64,000 nt of DNA from Gnetum montanum (lineage: Eukaryota > Streptophyta > Gnetopsida > Gnetales > Gnetaceae), in contig MNCI01000825.1 in the NCBI GenBank assembly GCA_015680685.1, positions 9,625-73,624 of the forward strand, given 5' to 3'. A model generated the notes under the pieces. That model had not been told where the DNA came from. It did not search any database and was given only the letters and a program-made list of their open reading frames with translations. Below are positions 1 through 11,130 of this stretch, piece after piece. Within the stretch, counting starts at the first letter, position 1. Every line of letters begins with the position of its first letter. The translations under genes and the position numbers were made by a program.

Positions 1-340
1 GGTAAGCTGCAGTTGCATAGTTCAGGGTGTGTCCGGCAAGTGGGAACGGATGCTGACGCTAGTTAACTTAGACTTAGATCTTAGTTAGAGTTAGTTTAGT
101 TTTCTCAACCCTTCCTCCTGTTAGCATAGAAGATAAGCCGAAAAGACCAAAAAAATCACATACCTCGGACTTGCTTAACCATACACCGTGACACATACAA
201 GCAAGCCTGGAAAGACAACGAACGATTAACCCCAAGTGTTTCTTGTGGCGTTAAGGCATTTAGTCTGCGGAGTTCGACCGGATTGCGCGTGTACGCTCGT
301 ATTCGTATGGTTGAGTGTAGGGGTACCTCGCCACTCATCA
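1..340 (+). mobile_element. Athila-type LTR, 3' part (element H, cut by window edge)
   Basis: The stretch ends in CACTCATCA and carries the block shared by every Athila-type LTR here (ATTCGTATGGTTGAGTG, GGGGTACCTCGCCACTC), in the same orientation as element C. It also aligns with C's LTR through the AAGTGGGAA and CATACCTC blocks. The LTR start lies left of the window, so whether this is a solo LTR, a 5' LTR or a 3' LTR cannot be decided. Bases 341-361 resemble a badly decayed tRNA-Asp primer site (TGCC and GGATT conserved), which favours a 5' LTR, but no gag follows. Confidence 0.7.
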
Positions 341-361
341 ATGTCAAATCATGCCAAGGAT

Positions 362-1300
362 TACTTACGAAGGTGAGGTAAGGTTAAAGTGGGAATGGTG
401 AAAATTCAAAGTGAGATATTCTGGCTAAATGTTTGTTTAGAAATGGTTGAACAAGCTAACAAGGCTTCCCAAATGTGTTGACATCATTGCTATGGCTTAG
501 TGAGATGCTCATTGGCTTGTGATTGCTTCACACTTCGCACTTGTTTTGCTAGTTATTAATGTTTGGAGAAACTAGTACTTTGTTATGGGCTACTTGGCTC
601 TTTGTTTTTCTTTTGAGCTATTGCTTTTCTTTGCTTCAAGCAACTTTGGTCACTTTGCTTTGCTTTAGGCTTCTTTGGCCACTTGGCTTTTTCTCCCATT
701 TTGTTTTGTTTTGTTTTTTTGGGAACAAAACCTTCTTTGGGTTTTGATGCCAAGGCCAAACATTTTTTATTCCACTGAATGAAGCATCGGGAGAGTTAGC
801 AAAGGGATTAATTATGTGGAGTATATCACATGGCTAACATGCAAGAGTGCTATAGATAGGTTTTTATCATAAGCAAGATGTCAAAGAATAAAACTACTGC
901 AAGGTTGTAGCTCAAAAGGAGGGGTAGGGAGAAGGATAAAAGGGAAAGCACTATTGACATGATCAAACAAGCTAACAAAATCTCATGTGCTTAAGATCAC
1001 ATGGTAACTTACTATTATGATGAGTCACACTTTTGCGATGACTCCTAGTTTATCCTACAAGCATAACTGAGAGAGCAAAGAAACATGAGATAATATATGA
1101 TTAGCAAGAAGACATTGGCTATCATGGGATATAGCCAATAGAGCTTGAGAATTGCTTTTTAGAGTTTTACAAAATTTGCAGTGTTCTTGACATCAAAGAG
1201 AAAAAGGTTTTGAATGCTCTCTTGTCATAGGTCATGAGATTCATCCACATCATATATCCGTTTAAATCTACAATCAAAAGAAACCAAAAGCTAAAAGCAA
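362..1300. other. Non-coding stretch, probably 3' untranslated part of element G
   Basis: No supportable gene. Bases 590-730 are pyrimidine-rich with recurring CTTTG/GGCTTC words; the 62-residue frame at 559-747 there is just a translated low-complexity tract. The composition and place (between the integrase tail and an element boundary) resemble E's 32890-33980. Where H ends and G begins is not visible. Confidence 0.45.
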
Positions 1301-1309
1301 ATGGGTTAG

Positions 1310-1440
1310 CATTAGATGTAATATGGCTATAGATAGGAATGGTTGACTAGGTTAGCCAACTCGTTCCCATCAAGGTCTACTATTCTAAAGGCTCCATCAA
1401 TGTCCTACACACTAAGGAAAATACATTAAATGACGTGCAT
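1310..1440 (-). pseudogene. Integrase C-terminal tail, element G remnant
   Basis: Read on the minus strand, about 1325-1415 encodes DGAFRIVDLDGNELAN followed by a short VNHSYL stretch. This is the characteristic end of Ty3/gypsy integrase, where the pattern is a G-A-F/Y residue group, a DLDG-NEL turn and a final LKPY-like tail. Element E has the matching piece at about 34320-34400 (RAFKLADMNGNELTHP). No integrase core lies upstream of it; the sequence on that side is a tandem-repeat field. The domain is therefore an isolated remnant of a Tat-type pol whose RT, RNase H and integrase core have been lost. Confidence 0.7.
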
Positions 1441-1559
1441 TGTAAATTGGCGAAATAAAATTGATTAAAATAACAATGTCTACTAAGTTATGATTATCCT
1501 TACGCACAAGTGGCACAAAGGTAATGTATTATTATGAGCTTCAAGGGATTTTCTATGAA

Positions 1560-2760
1560 GTAAAAAATAATATATTTTATTTGCATCCTTCAGCTTATCT
1601 CAGCAACATATTTCAAAATGGCAATGTATTCAATATGGTAGCATATTCAGAAGATTCACGTTGTGTAGAGTACTTTTGTAGCATATTTTTTCTCTAGGAT
1701 ATTTCTGTTGCTAGCATAATTTTTGTAGCATATTTTTGCTAGCGTATTCCGAGATTTATGCCAACCGGAGATAACCTATTTTCTTGAAAAGCATTTCTAT
1801 TAAGCAGCGTATTTTTCGATTTACCCCAAGATTTAAGCAAAGCATCATATTTTTAGTTTTGGCAACATATTTTTAGATTTATGCTGGAATTCACACAATG
1901 TTAGCCTATTTTCCAGGACACTATTTTTAAATGATGAAGTATTCCTAGGTTTACATTGGAATTTACACGGTGGTAGCCTATCTCCCCAACAACGTTTTTC
2001 ATTTTTCTATCATGGGAAACTAGCGTATCCAGCTTTCAGGCCTGAAAAAAAAGGCAGCATGTATGGTTCCTCAGCTTCAAAGGTCAGTGTTTTCAGTTCT
2101 TTGGCTTGTGAAGCTAGTGTATTTGGTTTTTTTTTTTTTTTTTTGGATATTGGAGGTTAGCATTGTTTTTCTGTTTTTGGTTTCTTGGCCTTAGAGGCCA
2201 TTGTTTTTCAGTTTCTGGGTTTGTAGAGGGACAATGTTTTTAATTTTTTGACTTAGAAAAGCTAGCGTTTTGCCACTATCGGCATTACAGGCCAATGTTT
2301 TTGGATTTCTAAGCATGAGAAAAGGAAAGGTTTTTAGTTTTTTTGGCCTGGAAAAATCCAGCGTTTTGGATTTTCCAGCACTAGTAGCTAGCATATTTTT
2401 CTTTCCAGCTTGGGAAGACCATCGTTTTTGACATTTTGGCCTTACAGGCCAGCGTTTTACATTTCGTGGGATGGGAAGGTCCAATGTTTTTTTTGTTTTG
2501 ACCTTATGAAGACTACCATATTTGTTTTGTAGCCTGGACCTTTAGCATGTTCTTGTTTTTCAAGCTTGGAAAAACTATCGTTTTTCTGTTTTTGCCTTGT
2601 GAAGGCCAACATATTTGCTTCTTAGCCTCAGAAAGCTAGCGTATTTACTATTTTTAGGCACTGGGAGGCCAACGTATTTACCAGTTTTAGGCTCTAGAAG
2701 GCCAACATTTTTCAAATTTTTATGCTAGATAGCATATTTCCCTAGCATAAAAACAACATA
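1560..2760. repeat. Degenerate minisatellite field in element G
   Basis: About twenty loosely repeated units, roughly 50-60 bases each, share cores such as AGCATATTTTT, GCCAGCGTTTT and GGCCTTAGAGGCCA. The left part uses GCATATTTTTAG-like words, the right part GCCAACATTTTT and CCAGCGTTTT. A run of about 18 T lies near 2130. The field sits between G's integrase tail and protease, the same spacer in which E carries its 30-bp minisatellites. Such arrays are known from Tat/Ogre-type elements. Confidence 0.7.
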
Positions 2761-3129
2761 CTCTGAAATTTTATCCTAGAGTATTTCTTGGCATATTCTA
2801 GTTTTTATGCAAGTTAGCATACACAACATATTTTTGCATAGGAATTCATAAAACAAATAGAAACTACAAATAAAATGTAAAATGCAAATCAAAATTAAAT
2901 GCAACTTAAAGGTAATCACTACACTTTTTTTAACAAGCATGAGATAAACTTAAAAGAAAATAAATAAATAAAATAAATATTAAAAAGTGATACAAGGCCA
3001 CAAAAGTAAACAAACCATCATTGATGAAGGAAGGGGTGAGATGTCAACTACAAAGTTTTTGCCTAATCTTTGATAGATTAGGGAACTCCTTTTGCACTAT
3101 CCTACATTCACCATTTCCCTTGTCTGTCA

Positions 3130-3720
3130 TGGCAAATGGCACTTGTTTCAATAGTTCTTTAATGATGTAGAGTTAGTAATTTCAATGTTTTTATTAGTTC
3201 CAGAGTGTCAAGTTCATTGTTGATGTTAGGAGTTTCATCTTGAAACTCCACTTCAGAGCCTCGTTCAATGTTAATATTATTAACTGAAGAAGGAAACATG
3301 TTATCTCCACGAATCACCATTTTGTCATCCTCATGAAGTAGATGAATTTCTTGGTGTATGGGAGACAAGACTAATCATAGCCTTGCTAACCAAGGTCTTC
3401 CTAGGATTATGTTAAAACCAAGTGTTTCCTTAACGACTAAGAAGTTGGCTATCATAGGGAATTGCTCACCAACTACAAAGTCTAATGAAAGGGATCCTTG
3501 CACTGCTATCCTAGATCCATTAAAAGACTTTAATACTAAAGTGGAGGTTTCTTAAATGCTATCAAGCATGCCTAACTGCAACGATAGTAAATGAAATCAC
3601 ATTTGTTGCTACTCCATCATCTACATGGATATGATGAATTTCATACTAGTCAACACATATAGAAATGAAGAGATGAATACATAGAATTTCTCCATTTTTG
3701 GGATTAGTCTTAACTTCACT
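3130..3720 (-). pseudogene. Retroviral-type aspartic protease, element G (Tat)
   Basis: On the minus strand a VDDGVATNV segment lies at about 3600-3650, where Tat proteases have their D-G-A-A-T-N active site. FNGSRIAVQ and LDFVVGEQFP follow, then LGFNIILGRPWLA at about 3370-3430 and HQEIHLL at about 3340. This matches E's protease (GFNLILGQPWLA, HQEIHLPYEGG) step by step. The role would be maturation of the gag-pol polyprotein. Stops and a frame change after PWLA show it is dead. Family recognition is firm; exact ends are approximate. Confidence 0.75.
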
Positions 3721-4640
3721 GTCATGAAAGTTAAGTGTGGTCTGATACTTGTTTTCCCTATGCAAGGTAGCACAATGACAGATTGTATAGATTACTCACT
3801 AGAAGACATATCTTCACTTACGAGAATAGAGATCAATAGTATAACCAATGTGTCTTTATTAGTAGGGAAGGTCATGACTAAGTTGTATAGGTTTAGCAAC
3901 GTGTTCTTTTGTTTTAGGGAGTGCTTAACTTGTTCCATGATCATGAGAAATTCCTTTTCGTTGGCATGTGATTTGTTAACTTTGGTAGCTTTAACTTCCT
4001 TCATCTTACCTAGGATTTTTAACTCATGCTTTAACATTTATTGCTTTGGCCCCTTACTCATATCCAATTTTTGGTTCTCTCTTGGTTGATTGGTTGATGT
4101 TGTTTAGGCAATGGAGTTTATGGGTATGGTTGATATCAATGTAGGCTTTGTTGGGTCAACTTGCTTTCAAACCTTTTCTTGTTGGCTATCTTCAATGGGC
4201 TTAGTAGGTGGCTTGATGATGGTTTGTTTTCACCACTATTGCAGTGGTGACTTTTTATTACTTGATGGTGATGGTGTTGAGGTATTGGCCACAATAGATG
4301 AACTATGATCATGGGTTGTTACAGGTTTACTTGTGGATGGTGGAGAAACTCTGATAACAAATGGTTTCTTAGCTTTAGAAGGATTGATAGCATTTTCCTT
4401 ATATTGAGATGTTTTTTCACTAAAGATGGAACACAAATAATAAAAGATTCATTTGGAGCCAAAGGTGGTGATGTCCATATGATGAAGAACATTCTAGGCT
4501 TTAGGTTTTAGGGCTAACTGTTTGCTGAGGGGACCTTGACAGATTGGATGCTATGAATGAAGCTACGGTATAAGAGTCATTGATAGTATTTAGAGGGTTG
4601 GATTCATTCAATACTAGCTCTCCATAGTTGATCATCTTCT
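3721..4640 (-). pseudogene. gag-protease linker, element G (degenerate)
   Basis: No recognisable domain. The position between protease and zinc-knuckle region corresponds to E's 44900-45790 linker. Short open stretches on the minus strand, such as 4236-4436 (Ser/Pro/Lys-rich), keep a PFVIRVSPPSTS motif like E's PYVIRVPP repeats, showing the linker is the same type but much shorter and decayed. Confidence 0.5.
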
Positions 4641-5130
4641 GGAGATCAACTTTTAAGGCTAGATAGAAATCAATCTTATGACCAAATAGTTGATGATATT
4701 AACAAAATCTATCGAGCCTAAGGTATTTTAGTAGTTGGGAATTATCTTTGGTAACTACAATTGGATCTCTAGCAACCTTACAAAGATGATCATACCTCTT
4801 AGGAGCATTCTTAGATAGTTTATTATGTTGGATACAATTATTTTTCAGCAATTATTCAAGAAATTCAGAAGGTTTCATTAGCAATTTTGTGTACATGGAT
4901 CTACACTTATGCACAAAATTAGTGTTTTGTTGGTTGGAAGCATTCAAGGTAGATGGTTGAGATGGGGTGGAAGAAGTGTTGGCTTGTGATTTCCTTTGCT
5001 TCTCTGTTTTTTTTTTTTCTTTCGCTACAGTGGCCAAAATTGTTTCCACTGGCTTTGTTTTATCCATATTCTTCCTCTTGTATTGCTTTTTCTAGGCCAC
5101 ATAAGCCAAATCATTGCTAGCCTCAGTAGC
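4641..5130 (-). pseudogene. gag C-terminal half, element G (interrupted by element B)
   Basis: The minus strand gives a Lys/Ser-rich segment (4852-5067) ending in MYTKLLMKPSEFLE, equal to E's QYTPLPTKPSQLFEQ. At about 4660-4760 it then gives YHQLFGHKIDFY followed by LKVDLQKMI, the zinc-knuckle-like motif of Tat-type gag (E: EYHQCNGHGTDFC). The last Cys is Tyr, so metal binding would be lost. The frame breaks off at 5130-5135, where element B begins, and resumes at 57906 on the far side of B. The two sides join without loss when compared with E's gag around 46440-46500, which is the best evidence that B inserted into G. Confidence 0.75.
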
Positions 5131-5135
5131 CTCCT
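5131..5135. repeat. Left target-site duplication of element B
   Basis: CTCCT directly before B's terminal TGATGAG; the partner at 57901-57905 is CTTCT (one mismatch). Confidence 0.65.
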
Positions 5136-6108
5136 TGATGAGCAATGAGTAACCCCTACGCCCAACCATATGAACCACAAGCATTCACACATGATCTAGT
5201 TAAATTCTGTGGATGGGACTAGTTGTGGCATCTAGAGCATTATGCCTTGATCATAGTTCGCTATCTTTCCACTTGGTCTAGTGGTAGCTTTGTTATGTAT
5301 GATTTAGTCCAAAGTAAGGCATATTATTGTTGATGTTGTTCTAGCCTTATGCTATTCCTAACAATAATATAGAAATTAATTATTTAATCTAATTAACAAT
5401 AGAAAGTAAAGTCTAAACTAACCTATAGGCAATGAGTGTCCATTCCTAGCTTATCATACATGTCATGAAGCCACATATCCACTACTAGAATTACCAAGTG
5501 CTATGCTACTAGGCGAACCAAGCAATAACATTACTAGGATTACCAAGCAAATATATGTTTATGCTCAAAACTAGTCACACTCATTCCGCCAATTGATTAA
5601 CTTGCATGAAATGTTGATACTAACTAAGTACATGAAAAGTAAATCTAATCTAAGTCAAAGTGCTACAATGAATAAGAATCAATCTTGACCTTATTGTCAT
5701 TCATGGAATGTGTTTAGGTACATTGCCACTCAAATAAGACATCGTACAACTAACTCAAATCCACACTGCGGGCACTCACTGACTATTCTCTAAGACTATG
5801 GAAAAAAACTACAAGAGTTCAACTACTCTATTAAAAAAAGAATGCCAATACATGGTACAAGCACATGTATTTATAGGTGAAAATAGGCATTGCATCAATG
5901 GGTACATGTCAACGCATCATTACATGCATCAACAAGTATGCATCAACATGGCTACATCGAGGCAATTGTGTCAAAGTAGTTGGATCAAGGTAGCTACATT
6001 GAAGTAGCTGTGTTGAGGAAGCTGCATTGATGCAACTACATTAAGGTAGTTGCATCAACATGACTACATAAAGCAGCCTTATCAATGTAGTCAACTAATA
6101 CTTCGTAA
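5136..6108 (-). mobile_element. 3' LTR of element B
   Basis: Begins TGATGAGC and ends near CTTCGTAA where the other copy has CTTCATCA. It is collinear with 29717-30679/57840-57900. The sense U3 end (5920-6095) is filled with imperfect repeats of a GTAGCTACATTGAA-like unit rich in short palindromes (GATGCAAC, TAGTTGCATCAAC). Confidence 0.85.
5868..5875 (-). promoter_or_regulatory. TATA box of LTR B (3' copy)
   Basis: TATAAATA on the minus strand (CACCTATAAATACATG), about 235 bases inside the LTR's sense start. The same element occurs at the equivalent place in LTRs A, C and D. Confidence 0.7.
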
Positions 6109-6120
6109 TACTCCCATGAT
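6109..6120 (-). promoter_or_regulatory. Polypurine tract of element B
   Basis: Minus-strand ATCATGGGAGTA abuts the 3' LTR, preceded by ACTCAAGGATGAGTTTTTACTC-like sequence. The same arrangement (CATGGAGGTA in C, CGTGGGGGTA in A) precedes the other 3' LTRs. It would prime plus-strand DNA synthesis. Confidence 0.75.
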
Positions 6121-6708
6121 TGAGTAAAAACTCATCCTTGAGTTAACAAGATAAGATCAAGCTTTCTTTACAAAAAAAATTAGGAATGATGGGATTATTG
6201 ACTAACGTAACTACTAACTAACTCTGAGTGCCGCATTACAAAATTTTATTCAAGTGGACGCATACAAAATGACAAAGTGACAAAAAGATTGGACAAACAT
6301 TGAAAATTACAAAATTTCATAGGTCTTCAAAAATCTATTGAAGATGATTCTTCTTGTTGTCGCTAGTGATGGTAGACTTTCAATTGTTATGTCGATGCTT
6401 CTCTAGTTATGCAAAACATTCTTGAAGAATTAACTAAAATTTCTTCTCATCATCCCATGGATCTAGCAAACATGTGATGCTTCAGTTGTAATCCTATATG
6501 TGTTACAATTTCTTTGTGGGCATATCCTTCATTTTTCCTCTCTAGGATTCTTTTCTGTGCCTAGAAAATACCTTCTTCCTTGGGCAAGTCTTTTAGCATC
6601 ACCTAAAATCACCTAAAGATCAACATTATTTTTGGTAAATTTCATTAATAATTAACTCTTTTTAGATCCCTTAGTTTATGTTTAAGTACAAAGTGATGAT
6701 GGTGTACT
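6121..6708 (-). other. 3' non-coding region of element B, distal part
   Basis: No gene. It contains the block ATGGGATTATTGA at 6189-6201, also present at the same distance from the polypurine tract in C (26725-26737, reverse) and, after removing E, in A (50113-50125). The region continues at 15415 beyond element D. Confidence 0.65.
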
Positions 6709-6713
6709 ATGTC
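6709..6713. repeat. Left target-site duplication of element D
   Basis: ATGTC; identical to 15410-15414 at the other end of D. Confidence 0.65.
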
Positions 6714-6971
6714 TAATGAGTGGCGAAGTATCCCTACGCTCAACCATACGAATACGGGCATTCCACAAGGGCACATCTGCACACACAACACAGTCACAAA
6801 TGAGCAAGGATAGATATACCACAATGCAGTTGATACCTTGCCTTGATATAAAGCACATTGGCTGAGTTGTGGTTATGGCAGAAACTAATTTGGAGATTTA
6901 TCACAGGTGACTACCCAAGGTGTAGGGGTTAGGTGAATAGTAAAATGAAGAAAATTCAAAAATTTATGCCA
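6714..6971 (-). mobile_element. Short, rearranged 3' LTR of element D
   Basis: Starts TAATGAGTGGCG and carries the Athila LTR block CTCAACCATACGAATAC, then diverges completely from D's 899-base 5' LTR. It ends at ATGCCA next to a purine-rich minus-strand tract. The short length and lost similarity suggest deletion with filler sequence or a hybrid end. Confidence 0.55.
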
Positions 6972-6985
6972 AGGCCCCCATGACT
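6972..6985 (-). promoter_or_regulatory. Polypurine tract of element D
   Basis: Minus strand reads TTAGTCATGGGGGCCT up to the LTR edge, matching A's TTAGTCGTGGGGGTA. Confidence 0.7.
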
Positions 6986-8285
6986 AAGAGCAAACCTCCA
7001 GTAGCTATAAGATGGAAAAATATGAGGAACAAGAAAGATGGGAAAAAATAACAACAACACCAATAAAATGGATGTCATGGATGGGGATGAAACAAGAGAT
7101 GATTGATTACAGGAAATGTTTAAGAAAAAGAACTTAACAATTGCACCAAAAAGGAATGCTAGTCGGTCCTCCCCAAAGCATGCTCATGCCTTTCACGACT
7201 TGACAAACCCACAAACCAAAGAGTCCATAGGCTCTAGAAATGTCATTTAGAAGTAAGAGTTAAGAACTTACCCACAAGAATTCACCAAAGAAAAACAATG
7301 CATCAACCTAGAATAGACTAATGATAAAACCGGTAATGAGGTGGAAAATGGGAAGAAAGATGGAGAGGAGAGAATGGAATGGAATCCTAAGAACAAGGTT
7401 GTGTAAAGACCCTTGTGTATTTCATGGTTAAGATGACTACGTAGAACTTCATCCCAAATCTAGACTCAAACTAACCACATTCAGTGACCTCGCATCAATA
7501 CACCTGGCCAATCCATCATCTTGAAGCAACAAGAATACCTTCATAAAGAGTGACCACCATCCCGAGGAGAGAGAGATGGAGAAGCAGGAAGTGAGAAAGG
7601 GCCTTAGTTAGAGGGAACCTTTAGGCATGGGTAACATGTCTTTCCAGTTTCATAACCAATGCTTGTAACCCATATTGCTTTATTATGTCTAAGGGGTGTG
7701 CTTTGAATTCTTACTTTTCTCCTTTCTTTTTTCTTTTTTTGTTTTTTTTTTTCATGAGAACCACACCATGCAAAGACTTATTTTTATTCACTCGGCTTCC
7801 TGATTTTTGAACAATGTCAGAATGGTAGAAAACCCAAGAAATAAGCATCTAAGCACCCAAGAGAATGACCAACACAAATGCATCGAATCCCCTTGAAGTC
7901 ACACAATTTTCATCCTTTGAGTTTTTCCTTGGCTTGAAAAGTACCTAGCCACCAATTCATTAATAAATTTACTTAGAAAAATGGGATTGTACAGTTCCAA
8001 GCCAAAGGAGACCATAGAGTTGTATGGATGAGTGGACAGAATGGACTTATTACATGTTTTACCAAAAGAACCATACCTTAATATGAACATCATAATTCAA
8101 AGGTAAAAACCAAACATTAGCAATCAATATGATATAATGCAATCCACCATCATGAGCACTTATTGGATGACGAATAAAAGTAAATCAAGCAAAAAAAGAA
8201 ATAGTAAAAACATGAACGATGGTGTAAAAAAAATAAGAAAAGTTGGAAAAATGTATAAAAAAAAATTTCAAAAAGAACTGAGGGC
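6986..8285 (-). other. 3' non-coding region of element D
   Basis: No gene. Segments at about 7150-7260 (GTCCTCCCCAAAGCATG), 7470-7570 (AGTGACCTCGCAT), 7610-7700 and 7870-7910 (CCCCTTGAAGTCACAC) recur in the same order in A (53790-54500), B (15780-16620) and, reversed, in C (25330-25850). A T-rich tract lies at 7730-7752. Confidence 0.6.
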
Positions 8286-8289
8286 CTAA

Positions 8290-9500
8290 AATGGTTAGCA
8301 TCAGTGGCCATGTCCCCCACAATTGGGTTGGAAGAAGGAGGTCCAAAATAGTGAGCAAGGTTGTTCATCAACAGAGGTAGCATGTGTACTGGCTGTCCTA
8401 AGCTCATGGAAAGGTTTGGTTTATTGTACGTTGACCAACAGTTTCTTGTCTAGGCTCTCAGGTTTGTATATTGTCATGACCCTTGAAGGAAAAGTTGCAT
8501 AAATAACATAAAGTCCTTTCCATAGTATTTGAAATTTAGTACGTTGTAGCACATGTGTGGGATTCTAGTAGAGAACCTTATCTCCCAGTTGATATTTAAC
8601 TTTCCTAATCCTTAAGTCATGACATTGTTTATTGAATGTCTTATGCAACTCGTTAGATGATAGGGCAGCTAGTCGGTTTTCATCTAGCAAGTTAAGGGTT
8701 ACTAACTATTATTTCTGTGCTAGATGAAGGTCAAGGTTGAGGTCACATGCCATGGATAGTGTACAAGGCTCAGTTTGAATGGAAAGTGTTGGTAATTTAC
8801 CATACACTAACTCATAGGAAGAGTAGCTTGTAGGGAGTTTCCATGTGGAGCAGTATGCCCAAAGAGCATCATTCAGTCCAGTGCTCCAATCTCACCTAAA
8901 CTTGCTAACAGTTCTTATCAATATCTTCGTAATATCCCTATTCGTGACTTCTGCTTCACCATTTTCTTGGGGCTGATATGGTGTAGTCAATTTATGCTCA
9001 ACCACTAAGTGTTGCATTAATTTCTAAAAAGTTGCACATGTGAAGTGGGTACCATTATTTGAAATAAGTGCACAAGGCACACCAAACCTATTTATGATTT
9101 GTTGTTGAATAAATCGTGCAGTTGTAGATGATGTATAATCGTTAATAGTAGCTGCTTCTACCCATTTAGTTAGGTAATCAATAGCAATAATGATATAGGA
9201 TTTTCCATTGGACATTAGTGTAATTGGCCCCATAAAATTAATTCCCCAAATGTCGAAGGGTTCTAATGGTTGGATCCATTGTTGTGGATCCTCCATTCTA
9301 GCAGTCATTCCCCCATCAGGTTGACAACAATCACAAGATTGGATGAACTGATGGGCATCTCGAAACAATGTAGGCCAATAATATCCTACAAGCAAGATCT
9401 TGATGGCCATTCATCTCCTAGTGTAATAACCCCCACAAGGACCCTCATGAGCATCTTGGAGAACTCATAGTTGATCTATATCGGGAACACACCATCGAAC
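8290..9500 (-). pseudogene. Integrase, element D (Athila lineage)
   Basis: The minus strand shows, in order: a zinc-binding region (DAHEGPCGGYYTR, then CDCCQPDGG) at about 9320-9470; the core with WGINFMGPI (about 9225-9250), DYLTKWVEAA, ISNNGTHF (about 9045-9065) and ENGEAEVTNREI; and the C-terminal part with LWKGLYVIYATFPS and VNVQ-TKPFHEL near 8410-8560. The WGIDFMGP signature is typical of Athila integrases. The first two acidic catalytic residues are Asn here (9237-9239 and 9057-9059); only the Glu remains, so it could not join DNA. Stops separate the segments. Confidence 0.85.
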
Positions 9501-9599
9501 CAAGCCATCAGGACACACTTTGTAAAGTTGCCCATTGATTTCCATAAAGTACTTAGCTCGATGAAGAAACTGTTGTTTCTTCTTAAGGTTTAACTCCTG

Positions 9600-10110
9600 T
9601 GGTATTTGTTAGGTGAGGAGATAGGTAAGAATGCTACTGTACCAATTTGTCTCTATGGGTAATTGATTATTCACTACACTAGCAAAGAGGAATTCATCAG
9701 AAAAATAATTAGAAATTGGATACTCGTTCTCTTTATTGTCCCATTGCAACCCAGATAAATGATCAACAACTACATTCTCGGTGCCTTTACGATCAATCAT
9801 CGTAAGATTGAACTCTTGTAAGATTACAAGCCATCGTATGATATGAGGGCTTACCATTAGCTTATTCATGAGGAACCTTATTGCACTATGATCTATATGT
9901 ATATGTACTTTATATCCCAATACATAGTGTCTAAACTTTTCTATTGCAAACACTACAATCATTAATTCTTTCTCTGTGGTAGTGTAGTTAAGTTGTGTAC
10001 CAGCGATACTTCTACTTGCATAGTGGATGTAATAAGGATGCTTATAGTCATCTAACTATGTAAGTATAGCTCCTAAGGCATAGTTGGACACATCAGTCAT
10101 GATATGGAAT
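9600..10110 (-). pseudogene. RNase H domain, element D
   Basis: The minus-strand frame at 9609-9962 contains VVFAIEKFRHYVLGYKVHIH, then DHSAIRFLMNK, IRWLVILQEF and DRKGTENVVVDHLSGL, the usual order in Ty3/gypsy RNase H. It would degrade the RNA strand during reverse transcription. Upstream, about 9963-10110 supplies a PFHIMTD motif and a LNYTTTEKEL-like start interrupted by stops. It lies between RT and integrase as expected. Confidence 0.85.
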
Positions 10111-11130
10111 GGTTTGAACTAGTCAGGAGCTTGTACAATGAGTGTTTCTACTAGCTTCTGTTTCAGAGTTTGTAAAGCTAATTCGCATTCCCTGGTCCAC
10201 TCGAAAGGTATGTCCTTTTTCATTAATTCCACCAATGGTTTAGCAACCTTTGAAAAGTTCTCAATAAATATCCTATAGTAGCCAATATGTCCAAGGAATG
10301 ACTGAATATATTTGATAGTTTCCGGTTGATGGGTAATTCCTTGGATAACTTTGATTTTCTCGGGGTCTACCTTTATCCCTGTGTGTGAGATTTTGTGCCT
10401 TAGTACTACGCCCTCTTGGACCATCAAATGGATTTTCTACGAATTGAGCCTCAAATTGGTTTCTACACATCTTTTTAACACTTGCTCTAACTGGTCCAAG
10501 GCTTGATCAAAGTTTTCTCCATAGGTGGAGAAATTGTTCACAAAGACTTCTACACCATTTCCTATCTGCTATTGGAAGATGCTTAGAACTAGTCATTGAA
10601 ATGTTGCAGGGGCATTGCACAAGCCAAATGACATTTATTTGTATGCATATTTTCCCCAAGGACTGGTGAACATAGTCGTGGCTTGATCTTTTAGGGTTAT
10701 TTGTATTTGATTATATCTGCTATATCCATCCAGAAAACTGTAGTAGTGATGCCCTGTGATGGTGTCAAAGACTTGGTTAACAAATGGTAATGAAAAGTAA
10801 TATTTGAATGTTGACATATTTAGTAGCCTAAAATCTATGCACACCTTCCATTTACCTCCATTTTTAGGCACAATAACTAAGGGGCTAACCCATTCACTAT
10901 TAACAATGGGGTATATGAATCTAGCCTTGAGAAACTATTTGATTTCTTCCTTGACAACTTGCTTCAGCTTTGGCTTCAAACGCCTCTGTGGTTGTCTTCG
11001 AGGCTTCATGGAGGGGTCGGTGTAAATCCTACGTTGGCATGTCCTAGGATCTATTCCAGTTAATTTGGGATATGACCAAGTGAAGGCTTTTGACCATCTA
11101 TTGATTACCTTCAACAATTCTTCTTTCTAT
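10100..11130 (-). pseudogene. Reverse transcriptase, element D
   Basis: The minus strand holds WSYPKLTGIDPR (about 11060-11090), EEIKxFLKARFIYPI, VPKNGGKWKVCIDFRLLN (about 10820-10870), FLDGYSRYNQIQI (about 10690-10735), FTSPWGKYAY and the thumb/connection part (KVDPEKIKVIQGI, FLGHIGYYR) down to 10119. The catalytic loop, normally V-F-M-D-D, reads VFVNN at about 10533-10545, so both metal-binding Asp residues are Asn. Several stops interrupt the frame. Family assignment is certain, activity impossible. Confidence 0.88.

Noticed and set aside
341-345. ATGTC after the LTR at 340 as a target duplication shared with element D
   Set aside because: The LTR there is a different family in the opposite orientation and its other end is outside the window; the match to D's ATGTC is probably chance or primer-site remnant.
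559-747. 62-residue hydrophobic frame, possible small membrane protein
   Set aside because: It is the translation of a pyrimidine-rich, CTTTG-repeating tract inside retrotransposon debris; no promoter, homologue or codon signal.
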